64,000 nt of DNA from CAWBFD01 sp963788115 (GTDB taxonomy: Bacteria > Actinomycetota > Thermoleophilia > Solirubrobacterales > 70-9). This document shows, piece after piece, positions 25,765 through 35,955 of the stretch. Numbering within the stretch: position 1 is the first letter of the stretch; the number at the start of each line of letters is the position of its first letter. The translations under genes were made by a program, and so were the position numbers. The notes under the pieces were generated by a model that was given only the letters and a program-made list of their open reading frames with translations, did not search any database and was not told the DNA's origin. The stretch covers positions 930,001 to 994,000 of the forward strand of contig CAWBFD010000004.1 of assembly GCA_963788115.1 (NCBI GenBank). The letters are read 5' to 3'.

Positions 25765-28323
25765 CTACTCCCCGACGTGCGAGCTGGAGGCTGGTCCGGT
25801 GCGCTTCCGCTTGCTCGCGGGGATTGCGAACCGCGACGGCGAGCTGCGGACATCGGGATTGTCGATCTCGGCGATGCGGTCGATCAGGCGCTCCCACTGC
25901 GCCGGCTTCAGGATCCGGATGAACTGCTCCGATTCGCTCGACTCGCCCGCCGCGTCGTATCCGACGTGGACGTGGTCGGCGTGGTCGGCCATCGCGAAGC
26001 TGGGGCCGCCGAAGTCCATCAGCGAGATCACCTGGTGGGGCGCCATCGTCCCCTGGAGCCGGAGGACATCACGCACCAGCGCGTGAGCCAGGGTGCCCGG
26101 CCCCTGGTTCCCGAGGATCGCCTGGCCGTTGATCGCGGCGATGTCGACGGCCCCGCCCACCGAGTGCTCCGAGACGTTGCCGGACGTCGTGTAGACGCTG
26201 TGGCCGCACTTGAGCGAGGTGATCGTGAGCCGGAACCCGCGCTCGGCCAGGTACTCCAGCAATGCCATCACCCGGCGGTCGATCTGGCCGGTGCGAATGT
26301 CGGTGCGGCCGCACGCGTAGATCTCAAGCCGGGAATCGGCGAGCACCCGCCGCTCGAGCTGCTCCTTGGACATCAGCAGGATCTGGCTGACGGTGGCGCC
26401 CGTGTCCTCGAACGGATCCTCACCCGCGGCGCGGTAGATCGCGGTGGCCTCGAGCAGCTTCCAGCCGTCGAGGATCGGCTTCGGGTCGATTCGCGGCGCG
26501 CCCCGGCCCGTCGGCCGGATTGCGAAGTGGAGGTGCGGTGCCAACTCGTCGGTCTTGCCGATGCGGCCAAGAACGGTGCCGGAGACCACCCTGGAGCCCT
26601 CGCGCAGCGGCCGCAGGTCCATGGTCTTCTCTTCGAACTGGAGCACGCCGCCCAGATAGGACTTGAAGCTCTCGTACCCCGGGAAGCGCTCGGCGAGCAG
26701 GTCGTCGAGCTGCCCGGTGAGGTCCGCCCGGCCGAGATTGTTGCGCCGCTCGGGGAACGCGTACAGGCGCTCACGCAGGTCCTCCGTGTTCACCGGCCCG
26801 TCGGTGGCGTCGGCCGCCTGGCTCGACGTTGAGTCGGTGTCCTCGCCGGAGCCGCCGTCGCCGTTGCTGCCCTTGCTCGCGGGCGCGTCGGGCTCATCGT
26901 CTCGGTTGGGCGAGACCAACTCGAAGTCCTTCGCGGTGAGCCGTTCCTGCTGCGGCACCGGATGGAACTCGGAGATGCGGCCCAGCTGCGCGTAGGTGAA
27001 GCGGTTGCCGTAGGCGTCCTCGAGGACGACGAAGTTGCCGAGGCGCTTCGAATGGCCGAGCTTCTCGATCACCCCGTCGTTGACCGCGATGACCTTGGCG
27101 CCCTCGCGGGAGTAGATGTTGATCCCTCGACGTGTGGGTGAGCTTGAAACGACGTCGGCGGCGTTGCCGGAGGCGAGCTGGCTCGGCTCGGCCCGCTCGA
27201 GGGTCTCCCGCTCCGAGAGGTCATCGGCGTAGCGAGCGTCGGCCGCCACCGGGAAGCGAGCGCTCGAGAGCGCCCCCAGCCCGCTGACCAGGTCGTCAGG
27301 CAGGCGCTCGTACTGGTTGGCGTAGAAGAGCACCTCGTCGACGTACCAGTCGGCGTGGTTGTAGGCGAAGATCGCCGCGCGCATGTCCTCCTCCGCCCCG
27401 GCCGCGCGGAGGTACCGCGCCGCGGCGCAGATCGCGTCGTACGGGTTGTACGGGTCCTTGCGGCCGTCACCGTTGCGATCCACCCCGTATGCGCGCCAGC
27501 TCGACGGCAGGAACTGCATCCAGCCGACCGCGCCGGCGGTCGACACATTGAGGTTGGTCCCGAACGCGGTCTCGATCCGGTTGATCGAGGCCAGGATCTG
27601 CCAGGGGATCCCGTACTCCGTTCCGCATGCCTGGTAGATCTCGAGCAGGAACGGCGGGATCGAGAACGAGTCGATGATGAAGTTCGGGACGCCGAGCGGA
27701 GCCGGCTCGGCGTCAGCGATCGTCAGCGACGGGTTGTGGTTGGTCGGCACGCCGTCGGGCCTCCGGGTCGCCCGTTCGGGCATCTGCTCCTGATCGTCGG
27801 CGGCGTGATCCTCGCCCCGGTCGCCAGAGGGACCGGTTCCGCCGCTCCCCTCGTTCGTGTCGTCCGGCTGCGGGTCCGGCCGCTCGCCGCCACCGCGGCC
27901 GCCGCTTCCGCCGGGCCCGGTGGTGCCGTCGTCACCCTCGTCCTCGTCGTCCCCTCCGTCGTCGGGCGGCGGAGGAGGCGGCTCGCTGCCGCCGTCGTCG
28001 GGCGGTGGGGTTGGCTCGGCACCGCCATCGCCCCCGCCGCCACCGCCACCCCCGCCACCGTCATCGGGGTCCGGGGCCTCGATGGGGTCGGTGGGATCGG
28101 AGCAATCGGGATCGGCGAGATCGGCGAGGCCATCCCCGTCGTCGTCCTCGGCATTGGAGCAGGCGGGAAGCGGCGCCGGCTCGGGCAGGTCGTCGCGACC
28201 GGGGAGGGAGGGGTCGGCCTGCCGTGCCAGCGCGACCGAATCCTCGCCGGAGTCGTAGCTGCCTGCTATCACCGCGGCGCCGAGGGCGGCAAGGGCTAGC
28301 GAAAGTAGCTGCTTCTTTCTCAT
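25765..28323 (-). CDS. Secreted cell-wall hydrolase: lytic transglycosylase, M23-like and M15-like domains
   Basis: The 852-residue exported protein has a signal helix (residues 1-22), an acidic DxDxDG-type segment (DDDGDGLADLADPDCSD), and a Gly/Pro/Asp linker to about 185. A lytic transglycosylase domain follows (about 230-345; catalytic Glu in INRIETAFG, then AVGWMQFLPSSW). An M23-like domain (about 390-620) keeps HLHF, but its first metal motif reads RRGINIY instead of HxGxD. A C-terminal M15-like peptidase (SEHSVGGAVDIAA about 719, DHVHVG about 781) keeps its His/Asp/His set. It should cut glycan strands and stem peptides in the envelope. Confidence 0.88.
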   Translation of the reverse strand: MRKKQLLSLALAALGAAVIAGSYDSGEDSVALARQADPSLPGRDDLPEPAPLPACSNAEDDDGDGLADLADPDCSDPTDPIEAPDPDDGGGGGGGGGGDGGAEPTPPPDDGGSEPPPPPPDDGGDDEDEGDDGTTGPGGSGGRGGGERPDPQPDDTNEGSGGTGPSGDRGEDHAADDQEQMPERATRRPDGVPTNHNPSLTIADAEPAPLGVPNFIIDSFSIPPFLLEIYQACGTEYGIPWQILASINRIETAFGTNLNVSTAGAVGWMQFLPSSWRAYGVDRNGDGRKDPYNPYDAICAAARYLRAAGAEEDMRAAIFAYNHADWYVDEVLFYANQYERLPDDLVSGLGALSSARFPVAADARYADDLSERETLERAEPSQLASGNAADVVSSSPTRRGINIYSREGAKVIAVNDGVIEKLGHSKRLGNFVVLEDAYGNRFTYAQLGRISEFHPVPQQERLTAKDFELVSPNRDDEPDAPASKGSNGDGGSGEDTDSTSSQAADATDGPVNTEDLRERLYAFPERRNNLGRADLTGQLDDLLAERFPGYESFKSYLGGVLQFEEKTMDLRPLREGSRVVSGTVLGRIGKTDELAPHLHFAIRPTGRGAPRIDPKPILDGWKLLEATAIYRAAGEDPFEDTGATVSQILLMSKEQLERRVLADSRLEIYACGRTDIRTGQIDRRVMALLEYLAERGFRLTITSLKCGHSVYTTSGNVSEHSVGGAVDIAAINGQAILGNQGPGTLAHALVRDVLRLQGTMAPHQVISLMDFGGPSFAMADHADHVHVGYDAAGESSESEQFIRILKPAQWERLIDRIAEIDNPDVRSSPSRFAIPASKRKRTGPASSSHVGE

Positions 28324-28642
28324 TCTCTCTCGAACCCCGGTCCGGTCAGCCTACCGCGCCCGCCTCCTGCGGCCGCATCGATAAACGCCTCTAGCTACCG
28401 GACGCAACACGCTACTCGTTCGACAGGCGCCTTGCAACGTGAAGACGGCCGCGATAACCGTACCGAGCGCGCCCTTGGTATGTAACCACCGACGCCTCCG
28501 CTCAACCCTCGGCAAACAACCATTACGGGCGGCCGACCGGTCTCGGATGATAGCCCCCTGCGGGAGCAGCCCCGAACGAATGCGCCCGTGGGGGGCAGGC
28601 GCGGCCTCAGGCCCGGAGAGCTGCGTTACCCTGAGGGCGCCG
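28324..28642. other. Divergent promoter region, no gene seen
   Basis: This 319-base gap separates the leftward cell-wall hydrolase from the rightward phasin gene. Leftward, TAGGCT (about 28347-28352) is a plausible -10 box close to the hydrolase start. Rightward, TACCCT at 28627-28632 precedes ATG 28643 by 10 bases. No riboswitch, tRNA or credible reading frame was found. Confidence 0.5.
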
Positions 28643-29044
28643 ATGTCGAGCGACCCCATGGCAAGCGAGCGCGACGACCAGGCGGGTGGAAGCGACGCGG
28701 AGGGGCGAAACAACGTGCGTGCGCGCGGCGAGGAAGCCCTGGCCGAGCTCGCCGATGCGATGCTCGACAATCCGCTGCTGAATCAGGCGCTTTCGACCGC
28801 GCTGGGTGCGGGCGAGCGCGCGATCCAGGCCCAGCGCTCGGCGATCGGCGCCCTGAACCTCGCGTCGAGCGCCGACATCGAGCGGATCGAGCGGCGTTTG
28901 CGATCGTTCTCGGAGCGGCTCGAGGCGGTCGAGGATCGGCTCGACGACCTCGCCGACGAGCTGGCCGCGAGGCGCGGGCGCGAGCGTGAGGTGAGCGGCC
29001 CACCGGGGGCGGCCGGCGATCTGGAAGCGGCGCATCAGCGCTAA
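28643..29044 (+). CDS. Phasin-like coiled-coil protein 1
   Basis: The 133-residue protein is almost entirely helical: AELADAMLDNPLLNQALSTA, then IGALNLASSADIERIERRLR and a heptad-rich coiled coil SERLEAVEDRLDDLADELAA. This layout matches phasin-like proteins of storage granules. ATG 28643 is chosen because homology and helical pattern begin there. It leads a four-gene set with a second coiled-coil protein, an epimerase and an acyltransferase, suggesting a role at a lipid or polyester inclusion or membrane surface. Confidence 0.65.
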   Translation: MSSDPMASERDDQAGGSDAEGRNNVRARGEEALAELADAMLDNPLLNQALSTALGAGERAIQAQRSAIGALNLASSADIERIERRLRSFSERLEAVEDRLDDLADELAARRGREREVSGPPGAAGDLEAAHQR

Positions 29045-29087
29045 GACACGCCCGATCGCCGTTCGCTCCCCTGGATAAGCTTGCGGC

Positions 29088-29507
29088 CTGCCAGAGGGCT
29101 CCGAAAGATCCAGCGAGCGGCGGTCCGCGGAGCAGCGCGGTGTTGGCGACACGCTCCGGGACGCGATCGAGCGGACGCTGCAGGCAACCTCCGGGCCGGC
29201 GACGAGCACCAAGGACCGGGCCGGTGAGCTGGTGGACGAGGTCGCCCGCCTCGGACGCGAGGCCCGGGAGGAGCTCGCCCGCCGCGGTCAGGAGGCGGGA
29301 GCGGAGCTCGCGCGGCGAGGCCAGGAGGCCGGGGCCGAGCTCACGCGGCGGCTCGAGGGTCTGGAGCGCCGGCTCGCCTCGATCGAGGAAACCCTGCGAC
29401 GCGAGAGCGCGAGCCAGCCCGGGATGGACACCGAGCCCGCGGCCGCTGACACGGAGGCTCCCCCCGCGCCGGACCAGGGAGGCTCTAAGCCTCACGCTGA
29501 GCGTTAG
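29088..29507 (+). CDS. Phasin-like coiled-coil protein 2, probable CTG start
   Basis: The frame is open from TAA 29076 to TAG 29505 and reads as phasin-like from its first residues (SERSSERRSAEQRGVGDTLR, then DAIERTLQATSG). The first ATG/GTG/TTG is GTG 29232, which would drop 48 coding-like residues. CTG 29088 is the best upstream start; TAAGCT at 29076-29081 could be its -10 box, giving a leaderless CTG start. Two copies of ARRGQEAGAEL follow (about residues 65-90) and then a coiled coil LERRLASIEETLRRE. The stop TAG abuts the next gene's ATG. Confidence 0.6.
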   Translation: MPEGSERSSERRSAEQRGVGDTLRDAIERTLQATSGPATSTKDRAGELVDEVARLGREAREELARRGQEAGAELARRGQEAGAELTRRLEGLERRLASIEETLRRESASQPGMDTEPAAADTEAPPAPDQGGSKPHAER

Positions 29508-30532
29508 ATGAGTGATTCGATGTCAGGGCGCCGGGTCGTGATCACGGGGATTGCGACCGAGCTCGGGTCGGAGCTCGCGCGGCGGCTCGAGCGTGATCCC
29601 GCGATTGACCACATCGCCGGCATCGACACCGAGCCGCCGGCCGCGGAGCTCGAGCGAACCGAGATGATCGAGGCCGACATCCGCAGCCCGACGCTGTCGC
29701 GTCTTCTGCCCGGCACTCGGGCCGATACCGTCGTCCACTGCGGCATCCTCTTGTATCCGGAGCCCGGTAAGCCGGCGCGCGCGCTGCACGACATCAACGT
29801 GATCGGGACGCTGCAGCTGCTCGCCGCCTGCGAGCGCACCCCCGGCTTGGAGCGGCTGGTTGTCAGGGGCTCGGCGGCCATCTATGGGTGCGAGGGCGCG
29901 GCTCCGTACTTCTTCACCGAGGAGCTCGCGCGGAAGATGCCGCTGAGGACTCGCTTCCAGCGCGACATCTCGGAGCTCGAGGACTACGTCTTCAACTTCG
30001 CTCGGCGCCATCCGGCGATCGCCTGCTGCGTGCTGCGCTATCAGCCCGACATCGGGCCCTCCGTCAGCACGCCCCTTGCCCGTTACCTGACGCTACCCGT
30101 GGTGCCGACGCAGCTCGGCTACGACCCGCGCCTTCAGCTGCTCCATGCGGAGGACGCGATCGGCGCCCTGGAAGCCGCCGCGACCCGGCCGGTCCGGGGC
30201 CCGGTGAACGTGGCGCCGTCCGGTTCGATCTCGCTCAGCCGGGCGCTCCGGCTGGCCCGGCGACCAAGCCTGCCGCTCCCACATCCGCTCTTCGAGCCGG
30301 CGCTCGCCCGGCTCGGTCGCATGCTCGGCGTCGGCGCCCTCTACGGCGACGCCGTGCGGTTCCTGCGCTACGGACGCGGGGTCGACAATCGGCGACTCCG
30401 CGAGGACCTGGGCTATGAGCCGAGGTTCGACGCGGAGGACGCCGTCCGCGACTTCGCAGCGAAGACCCGGGGGCGCCGGATCGGCCCGACGCTTCATCCC
30501 GGCGCCCTCGCGGATCGCCTGGGGTCGGCGCG

Positions 30533-30536
<4 letters not shown>
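29508..30536 (+). CDS. NAD-dependent epimerase/dehydratase family protein
   Basis: The 342-residue extended short-chain dehydrogenase has the dinucleotide motif VVITGIATELGSELARRLE at residue 10 and DTVVHCGILLYP mid-fold. The usual YxxxK catalytic pair is not obvious; SAAIYGCEG occupies the Ser region. Its start follows the phasin-like stop directly and its end overlaps the acyltransferase by 4 bases. A similar epimerase-acyltransferase neighbour pair is known in mycobacteria (Rv0501-Rv0502, from memory). The substrate is unknown. Confidence 0.83.
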
Positions 30537-31491
<955 letters not shown>

Positions 31492-31492
<1 letters not shown>

Positions 31493-31564
31493 ATCGCTGA
31501 TTCCCAATCCCCGCGCACCCGGATGACGCGCCCCCGAGCACACGCGGACTGGGAATCAGCGATC
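31492..31564. repeat. Long inverted repeat after acyltransferase
   Basis: Perfect 15-base arms GATCGCTGATTCCCA (31492-31506) and TGGGAATCAGCGATC (31550-31564) enclose 43 bases that can extend the stem with a small bulge. It probably ends the phasin operon transcript, but no U-tract follows. Confidence 0.75.
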
Positions 31565-31576
31565 AACCTCGTCCGG

Positions 31577-31605
31577 TTGACTCGGGCGGGCTGCGGGCGT
31601 AGCCT
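31577..31605 (+). promoter_or_regulatory. Sigma-70-type promoter for candidate small RNA
   Basis: TTGACT (31577-31582), a 17-base spacer and TAGCCT (31600-31605) make the best -35/-10 pair seen in the window. The expected transcription start is about 31612. No protein frame starts nearby. Confidence 0.6.
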
Positions 31606-31611
31606 CCGCGG

Positions 31612-31770
31612 TGCAAGTTGGACAACAGGCCGCAGTGGGCTCGGCGGCCCCTTCGTCCGGAGGCGACTCGGGCGGCGGACGCGGACCCGCGAGGCGCTGA
31701 GGCGCCGGAGGCCGACGTAGCGGGCCGTGACGCCCGCAAGCGACGGGGCGGCGCGACCCCGTCGCTCTTT
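31612..31770 (+). ncRNA. Candidate small RNA (about 160 nt)
   Basis: The segment lies between a good promoter (31577-31605) and a classical hairpin terminator (31739-31766) in a 362-base gap without a credible gene. It is rich in potential stems (for example GAGGCGCTGAGGCGCC). It does not show the sequence cores of tmRNA, RNase P RNA, SRP RNA or 6C RNA that I could check by eye. A 75-residue frame crosses the terminator and is not coding-like. The role is unknown. Confidence 0.45.
31739..31770 (+). terminator. Intrinsic terminator
   Basis: Ten-base perfect stem AGCGACGGGG/CCCCGTCGCT (31739-31748 and 31757-31766), an 8-base loop and a CTTT tail. It lies 85 bases before tilS, so it ends the candidate small RNA or attenuates read-through. 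Confidence 0.8.
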
Positions 31771-31854
31771 GTAGAGGCCCATGACAGAGGACGCCATCTC
31801 CAAGGGTTCGCGCGCCGGTCGAGTAGACGCCGCCGCGCGCCCTAAGATCGCCAC

Positions 31855-33204
31855 ATGGCTAGACCTGAGGCGCTCGAGGCGCTCAGGGAAGCGGTTCGAG
31901 CCAGCGGGCTGATCGAGCCCGGCTGCTCGGTCGTCGTGATGACATCCGGTGGCCCGGACTCGGCCTGCGCCGCGGCCGGCGTGGCCGAGCTGATCGGGGC
32001 GGGGGACACGCATGCGCTCCACCTGAACTACTCGCTTCGCGAGAGCGCCGATCGCGACGAGCGCGTCTGTCGTGAGCTCTGCGCCAAGCACCGGATCGAC
32101 CTCCACGTCGAGCGCCCCACGCTTGCCGGAGGCAACCTCCAGGCGGCGGCGCGCGAGGCACGCTACGCGGCCGCCGAGCGCCTTCGGGACCGCACGCACT
32201 CGGACCTCATCGTCACCGGCCACACTCGCACCGACCTGGCGGAGACCGTCCTCTATCGCCTCGCGGTCTCGCCCGGCAGCCGCGCCATGCTCGGGCTGGC
32301 CCCGCAGAGCGGCCGCGTCGTGCGTCCGCTGCTGGCCCTCGACCGCGCTCGGGTCCGTGCGTTGGCCGAGGAGGCCTGCCTGCCGTTCGCCGACGACGAG
32401 ACCAACCTCGATCCGGCGTTCGCCCGCAACCGCATTCGCGGCCAGGTCCTGCCCGTGCTCCGAGCGCTCAGCCCGGCCGCCGAACGCAACCTGGCCGAGA
32501 CCCGGATGGAGATGGCCGAGGAGGCGAGGCTGCTCGACCGGGTGATCCTGAGGGAGCTCGAGGCTCACGGGGCCGGCGCGGGGGCTGTCTCGGTCTCAGC
32601 CGATGCGCTGGACGCGTGGGATCCGGCCCTGCGGCGCCTTGCGCTCCGCGCGCTCGCCGAGCGAGCGGCCGGTCGCTCGGTGCCGCTTGGTCGCGACCGC
32701 GCCGTCGAGATCATGCGGTTGGCGGCAGATCCGGAGGGAGGCGAGATCGAGCTGGGCGGCGGCCTGAGGGCGATCTGCGAGTCGGGCCTGGTGCGCTTCG
32801 TCACCGCGGTCGAGGTCGAGGCCGCTCCCGAGCCGGTCGCGCTGCGCGTCCCCGGCAGCGCTCAGCTCGGTCGCTGGGAGGTGAGGGCGGAGCTGCACCC
32901 GGCGCCGGTGGAGCCCTCGGGGCCCGAGCTTGCCACGCTCGACGCCACGGCCGTATCGGGCGTGGTCGAGGTGCGAACATGGCGCAACGGCGACCGCATC
33001 CGGCCGCTCGGCATGGAGGGGACGAAGACGCTCCAGGATCTGTTCACGGACCGCGGTGTGCCGCGGACCGCTCGCCGCGACCTCCCCGTCGTCACGGTCG
33101 ACGGGGCGATCGCGTGGGTTGCGGGCGTTGCCGTCTCCGAGGACTTCCGCCTCACGCCCAGGGCGGACGCGGCCGCGGTGCTCAGCGCCCGGGTCCTCGA
33201 GTAG
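31855..33204 (+). CDS. tilS: tRNA(Ile)-lysidine synthetase
   Basis: The 449-residue enzyme modifies C34 of the minor isoleucine tRNA to lysidine so that it reads AUA. The PP-loop motif is TSGGPDSACAA (about 30-40), followed by GHTRTDLAETVL and DPAFARNRIR of the N-type ATPase domain. The C-terminal domain (from about 345) includes EVRTWRNGDRIRPLGMEGTK. TAAGAT at 31843-31848 sits 6 bases before ATG, suggesting leaderless translation. It starts the tilS-hpt-ftsH-fol block. Confidence 0.95.
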   Translation: MARPEALEALREAVRASGLIEPGCSVVVMTSGGPDSACAAAGVAELIGAGDTHALHLNYSLRESADRDERVCRELCAKHRIDLHVERPTLAGGNLQAAAREARYAAAERLRDRTHSDLIVTGHTRTDLAETVLYRLAVSPGSRAMLGLAPQSGRVVRPLLALDRARVRALAEEACLPFADDETNLDPAFARNRIRGQVLPVLRALSPAAERNLAETRMEMAEEARLLDRVILRELEAHGAGAGAVSVSADALDAWDPALRRLALRALAERAAGRSVPLGRDRAVEIMRLAADPEGGEIELGGGLRAICESGLVRFVTAVEVEAAPEPVALRVPGSAQLGRWEVRAELHPAPVEPSGPELATLDATAVSGVVEVRTWRNGDRIRPLGMEGTKTLQDLFTDRGVPRTARRDLPVVTVDGAIAWVAGVAVSEDFRLTPRADAAAVLSARVLE

Positions 33205-33253
33205 TCGCCGAGCCGGGGCTGCGGCTCCACCAGCGGCGACATATCCTCATCCC

Positions 33254-33787
33254 GTGAACGACCCGCGGATCGGCGAGACCCTGGTCTCGGCCGCCGAGCT
33301 CGACCGCCGGGTGCGCGAGCTCGGGGCGGAAGTGAGCCGCGACTACGAGGGTCGCGACCTGCTCTTGGTCGGAGTGCTCAAGGGCGCGGTGCCGTTCATC
33401 GCCGACCTGATGCGCGAGCTCAGCGTGCCCTGCGAGCTGGACTTCATGGCGGTGTCCAGCTACGGATCGTCCACGGACTCCTCCGGGGTGGTGAGGATCC
33501 TCAAGGACCTCGACGCGTCGATCGAGGGCCGTCACGTGCTGGTGGTCGAGGACATCGTCGATTCCGGCCTGACGCTCCACTATCTGATCAAGAACCTGCG
33601 AGCGCGAAACCCCGCATCGCTGGAGGTCTGCGCACTGCTGACGAAGCCCGAGCGGCGCCGCGTCGACCTGCCGATCCGCTACGTGGGTTTCGAGATCCCG
33701 AACCGGTTCGCGATCGGCTACGGCCTCGACCACGGCCAGCGCTTCCGCAACCTCCGCTACGTGGCGGCGCTCGAGAGCGACTCCTGA
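33254..33787 (+). CDS. hpt: Hypoxanthine phosphoribosyltransferase
   Basis: The 177-residue enzyme salvages hypoxanthine and guanine using PRPP. The PRPP-binding motif VLVVEDIVDSGLTL is intact (about 95-108), and LLVGVLKGAVPFIADLMREL is the typical early block. GTG 33254 is preceded by TATCCT at 33242-33247 with a 6-base gap, supporting this start. The tilS-hpt-ftsH order is conserved in actinobacteria. Confidence 0.95.
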   Translation: MNDPRIGETLVSAAELDRRVRELGAEVSRDYEGRDLLLVGVLKGAVPFIADLMRELSVPCELDFMAVSSYGSSTDSSGVVRILKDLDASIEGRHVLVVEDIVDSGLTLHYLIKNLRARNPASLEVCALLTKPERRRVDLPIRYVGFEIPNRFAIGYGLDHGQRFRNLRYVAALESDS

Positions 33788-33954
33788 CTCGCAAGCCGGC
33801 TGCTGAACCCGGCTGATCCACCGGGTCGCAAGGCGCGCAGCACTTAAGCAACCCTTCATCTGGAGCCGAAACCCCCTGGTACGCTGAATCCGAGCGTGGG
33901 GTACAGAAACCGACACAGGATCATGCCCAATCACCCCTCCGCAGAGGCCCGGCA

Positions 33955-35928
33955 ATGAGGCGCTTCTTCCGCAGCGCCGCGTTCCCGATCCTGATCGTGA
34001 TCGTGCTGGCGTTCTTCGCCCAGCGTTTGATCAACCCACCGGACGAGCCGAGCACGCCGACCTACAGCGAGTTCATCGCCACCGTCGACAGCAATCCGGG
34101 CTCGATCGAGTCGGTCACGCTCCAGCCGAAGACGCAGACCGCCAAGGTCACCGAGGCCAACGGCGACGAGTACGAGACGGGCTACCCGCCGAACACCGAG
34201 GAGGCGCTCGTCAACTCGCTGGAGCGTCAGAAGATCGACACGACGGTCGAGGGCACCGGCGGCTCCAGCTTCCTCTCGATCCTCACGTACATCCTGCCGT
34301 TCATCCTGTTCTTCGGCTTCTGGGTGTTCCTGATGAACCAGATGCAGGGGGGCGGATCACGGGTGATGAGCTTCGGCAAGTCTCGCGCGAAGCGGATGTC
34401 TGTCGACGCGCCGAAGATCACGTTCCGCGACGTGGCCGGTGCGGACGAGGCGGTGCAGGAGCTCCACGAGATCAAGGAGTTCCTCGAGAACCCGAAGAAG
34501 TTCCAGGCCCTCGGGGCGCGCATCCCCAAGGGCGTGCTGCTCTACGGCCCGCCGGGGACGGGGAAGACGCTCCTGGCCCGGGCGGTTGCCGGCGAGGCGG
34601 GCGTGCCGTTCTTCTCGATCTCCGGGTCGGACTTCGTCGAGATGTTCGTCGGGGTCGGGGCCTCGCGGGTCCGCGACCTGTTCGAGCAGGCGAAGCAGAA
34701 CGCTCCGTGCATCATCTTCATGGACGAGATCGACGCCGTCGGACGTCACCGGGGCGCTGGCATGGGCGGCGGCCACGACGAGCGCGAGCAGACCCTGAAC
34801 CAGCTCCTGGTTGAGATGGACGGGTTCGAGATGAAGGACAACATCATCCTGATCGCCGCCACCAACCGCCCCGACATCCTCGACCCCGCGCTGCTCCGTC
34901 CCGGCCGCTTCGACCGCCAGATCGTGGTCGACCGTCCCGACCGCAAGGGACGCAAGAAGATCCTCGAGGTCCACACGCGCGGCAAGCCGCTCGCCAAGCA
35001 GATCAACCTCGACGCCCTCGCCGGCCAGACCCCTGGGTTCACGGGTGCCGACCTCGCCAACCTGATCAACGAGGCGGCGCTCCTGACCGCTCGGTCCGGC
35101 AAGCGCGAGATCACCATGCATGAGCTCGAGGAGGGGATCATGCGGGTGATCGCCGGGCCCGAGAAGAAGACCCGCGTGATGTCCGAGAAGGAGCGTTTGG
35201 TCACCGCCTACCACGAGCTCGGCCATGCGATCGTCGGCCACGTCCTGCCGAACTGCGATCCGGTCCACAAGATCTCGATCATCAGCCGCGGCCAGGCGCT
35301 CGGGTACACGATCTCGCTCCCGACCGAGGACAAGTTCCTCACGACCCGGGCGGAGCTGACCGACACGATGTCGATGACCCTGGGCGGGCGCGCCGCCGAG
35401 GAGATCATCTTCGCCGAGATCACGACCGGCGCCTCGAACGACCTCGAGAAGGTGACCGAGACCGCGAAGCAGATGGTGATGCGGTTCGGCATGTCCGAGC
35501 GGCTCGGTCCACGGGTCTTCGGCCATGATCGCTCCCTGCCATTCCTGGGCCGCGAGTTCTCCTCGGAGCCCGACTACTCGGACGAGATCGCCCGCGAGAT
35601 CGACGATGAGATCCGCCGGATCGTCGAGGAGGCCCACCAGACGGCGAAGGACATCCTCGTCGAGCATCGCGGGGCGCTGGATCGAATCTCGAAGATCCTG
35701 CTGCAGCGGGAGACGATCGAGTCGGAGGAGTTCGAGCAGCTGCTCGCCGGCAAGCCCGAGGCCGAGGTCTTCCCGCCGGAGGCGGAGCCGAGCGAGCCCG
35801 CGCCGGAGCCCGAGCCGGAGCGCAAGCCCGGGCTTGAAGGCCCGCGGCCGATCCCCCAGCCGCGCCCCGGCCTTGCCGGTGGCGCCGCGGAGATGCGCGC
35901 CGACGAGCGCCCCGGGCCCCGCGACTGA
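33955..35928 (+). CDS. ftsH: ATP-dependent zinc metalloprotease FtsH
   Basis: The 657-residue inner-membrane AAA protease degrades misfolded membrane and regulatory proteins. Two membrane helices (about 7-24 and 103-125) flank a short outer domain. Walker A is YGPPGTGKTLLAR (about 198), Walker B IIFMDEIDAVG, and the second region of homology includes ATNRPDILDPALLRPGRFDR. The zinc motif is HELGH (about 420) rather than the common HEAGH but keeps HExxH. The C-terminal 60 residues are Pro/Glu-rich. The 5' leader holds TACGCT near 33880 as a likely -10. Confidence 0.97.
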   Translation: MRRFFRSAAFPILIVIVLAFFAQRLINPPDEPSTPTYSEFIATVDSNPGSIESVTLQPKTQTAKVTEANGDEYETGYPPNTEEALVNSLERQKIDTTVEGTGGSSFLSILTYILPFILFFGFWVFLMNQMQGGGSRVMSFGKSRAKRMSVDAPKITFRDVAGADEAVQELHEIKEFLENPKKFQALGARIPKGVLLYGPPGTGKTLLARAVAGEAGVPFFSISGSDFVEMFVGVGASRVRDLFEQAKQNAPCIIFMDEIDAVGRHRGAGMGGGHDEREQTLNQLLVEMDGFEMKDNIILIAATNRPDILDPALLRPGRFDRQIVVDRPDRKGRKKILEVHTRGKPLAKQINLDALAGQTPGFTGADLANLINEAALLTARSGKREITMHELEEGIMRVIAGPEKKTRVMSEKERLVTAYHELGHAIVGHVLPNCDPVHKISIISRGQALGYTISLPTEDKFLTTRAELTDTMSMTLGGRAAEEIIFAEITTGASNDLEKVTETAKQMVMRFGMSERLGPRVFGHDRSLPFLGREFSSEPDYSDEIAREIDDEIRRIVEEAHQTAKDILVEHRGALDRISKILLQRETIESEEFEQLLAGKPEAEVFPPEAEPSEPAPEPEPERKPGLEGPRPIPQPRPGLAGGAAEMRADERPGPRD

Positions 35929-35955
35929 GCGGGGTGTAGACAAGCGGAGCAGCCG

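Noticed and set aside
28324..28642. A c-di-AMP riboswitch before the cell-wall hydrolase
   Set aside because: Such riboswitches often precede actinobacterial wall hydrolases and disA is present, but the conserved core could not be found on the leftward strand.
31618..31845. A 75-codon frame in the gap before tilS
   Set aside because: It runs through the terminator hairpin and has a random Arg-rich composition without a ribosome site.
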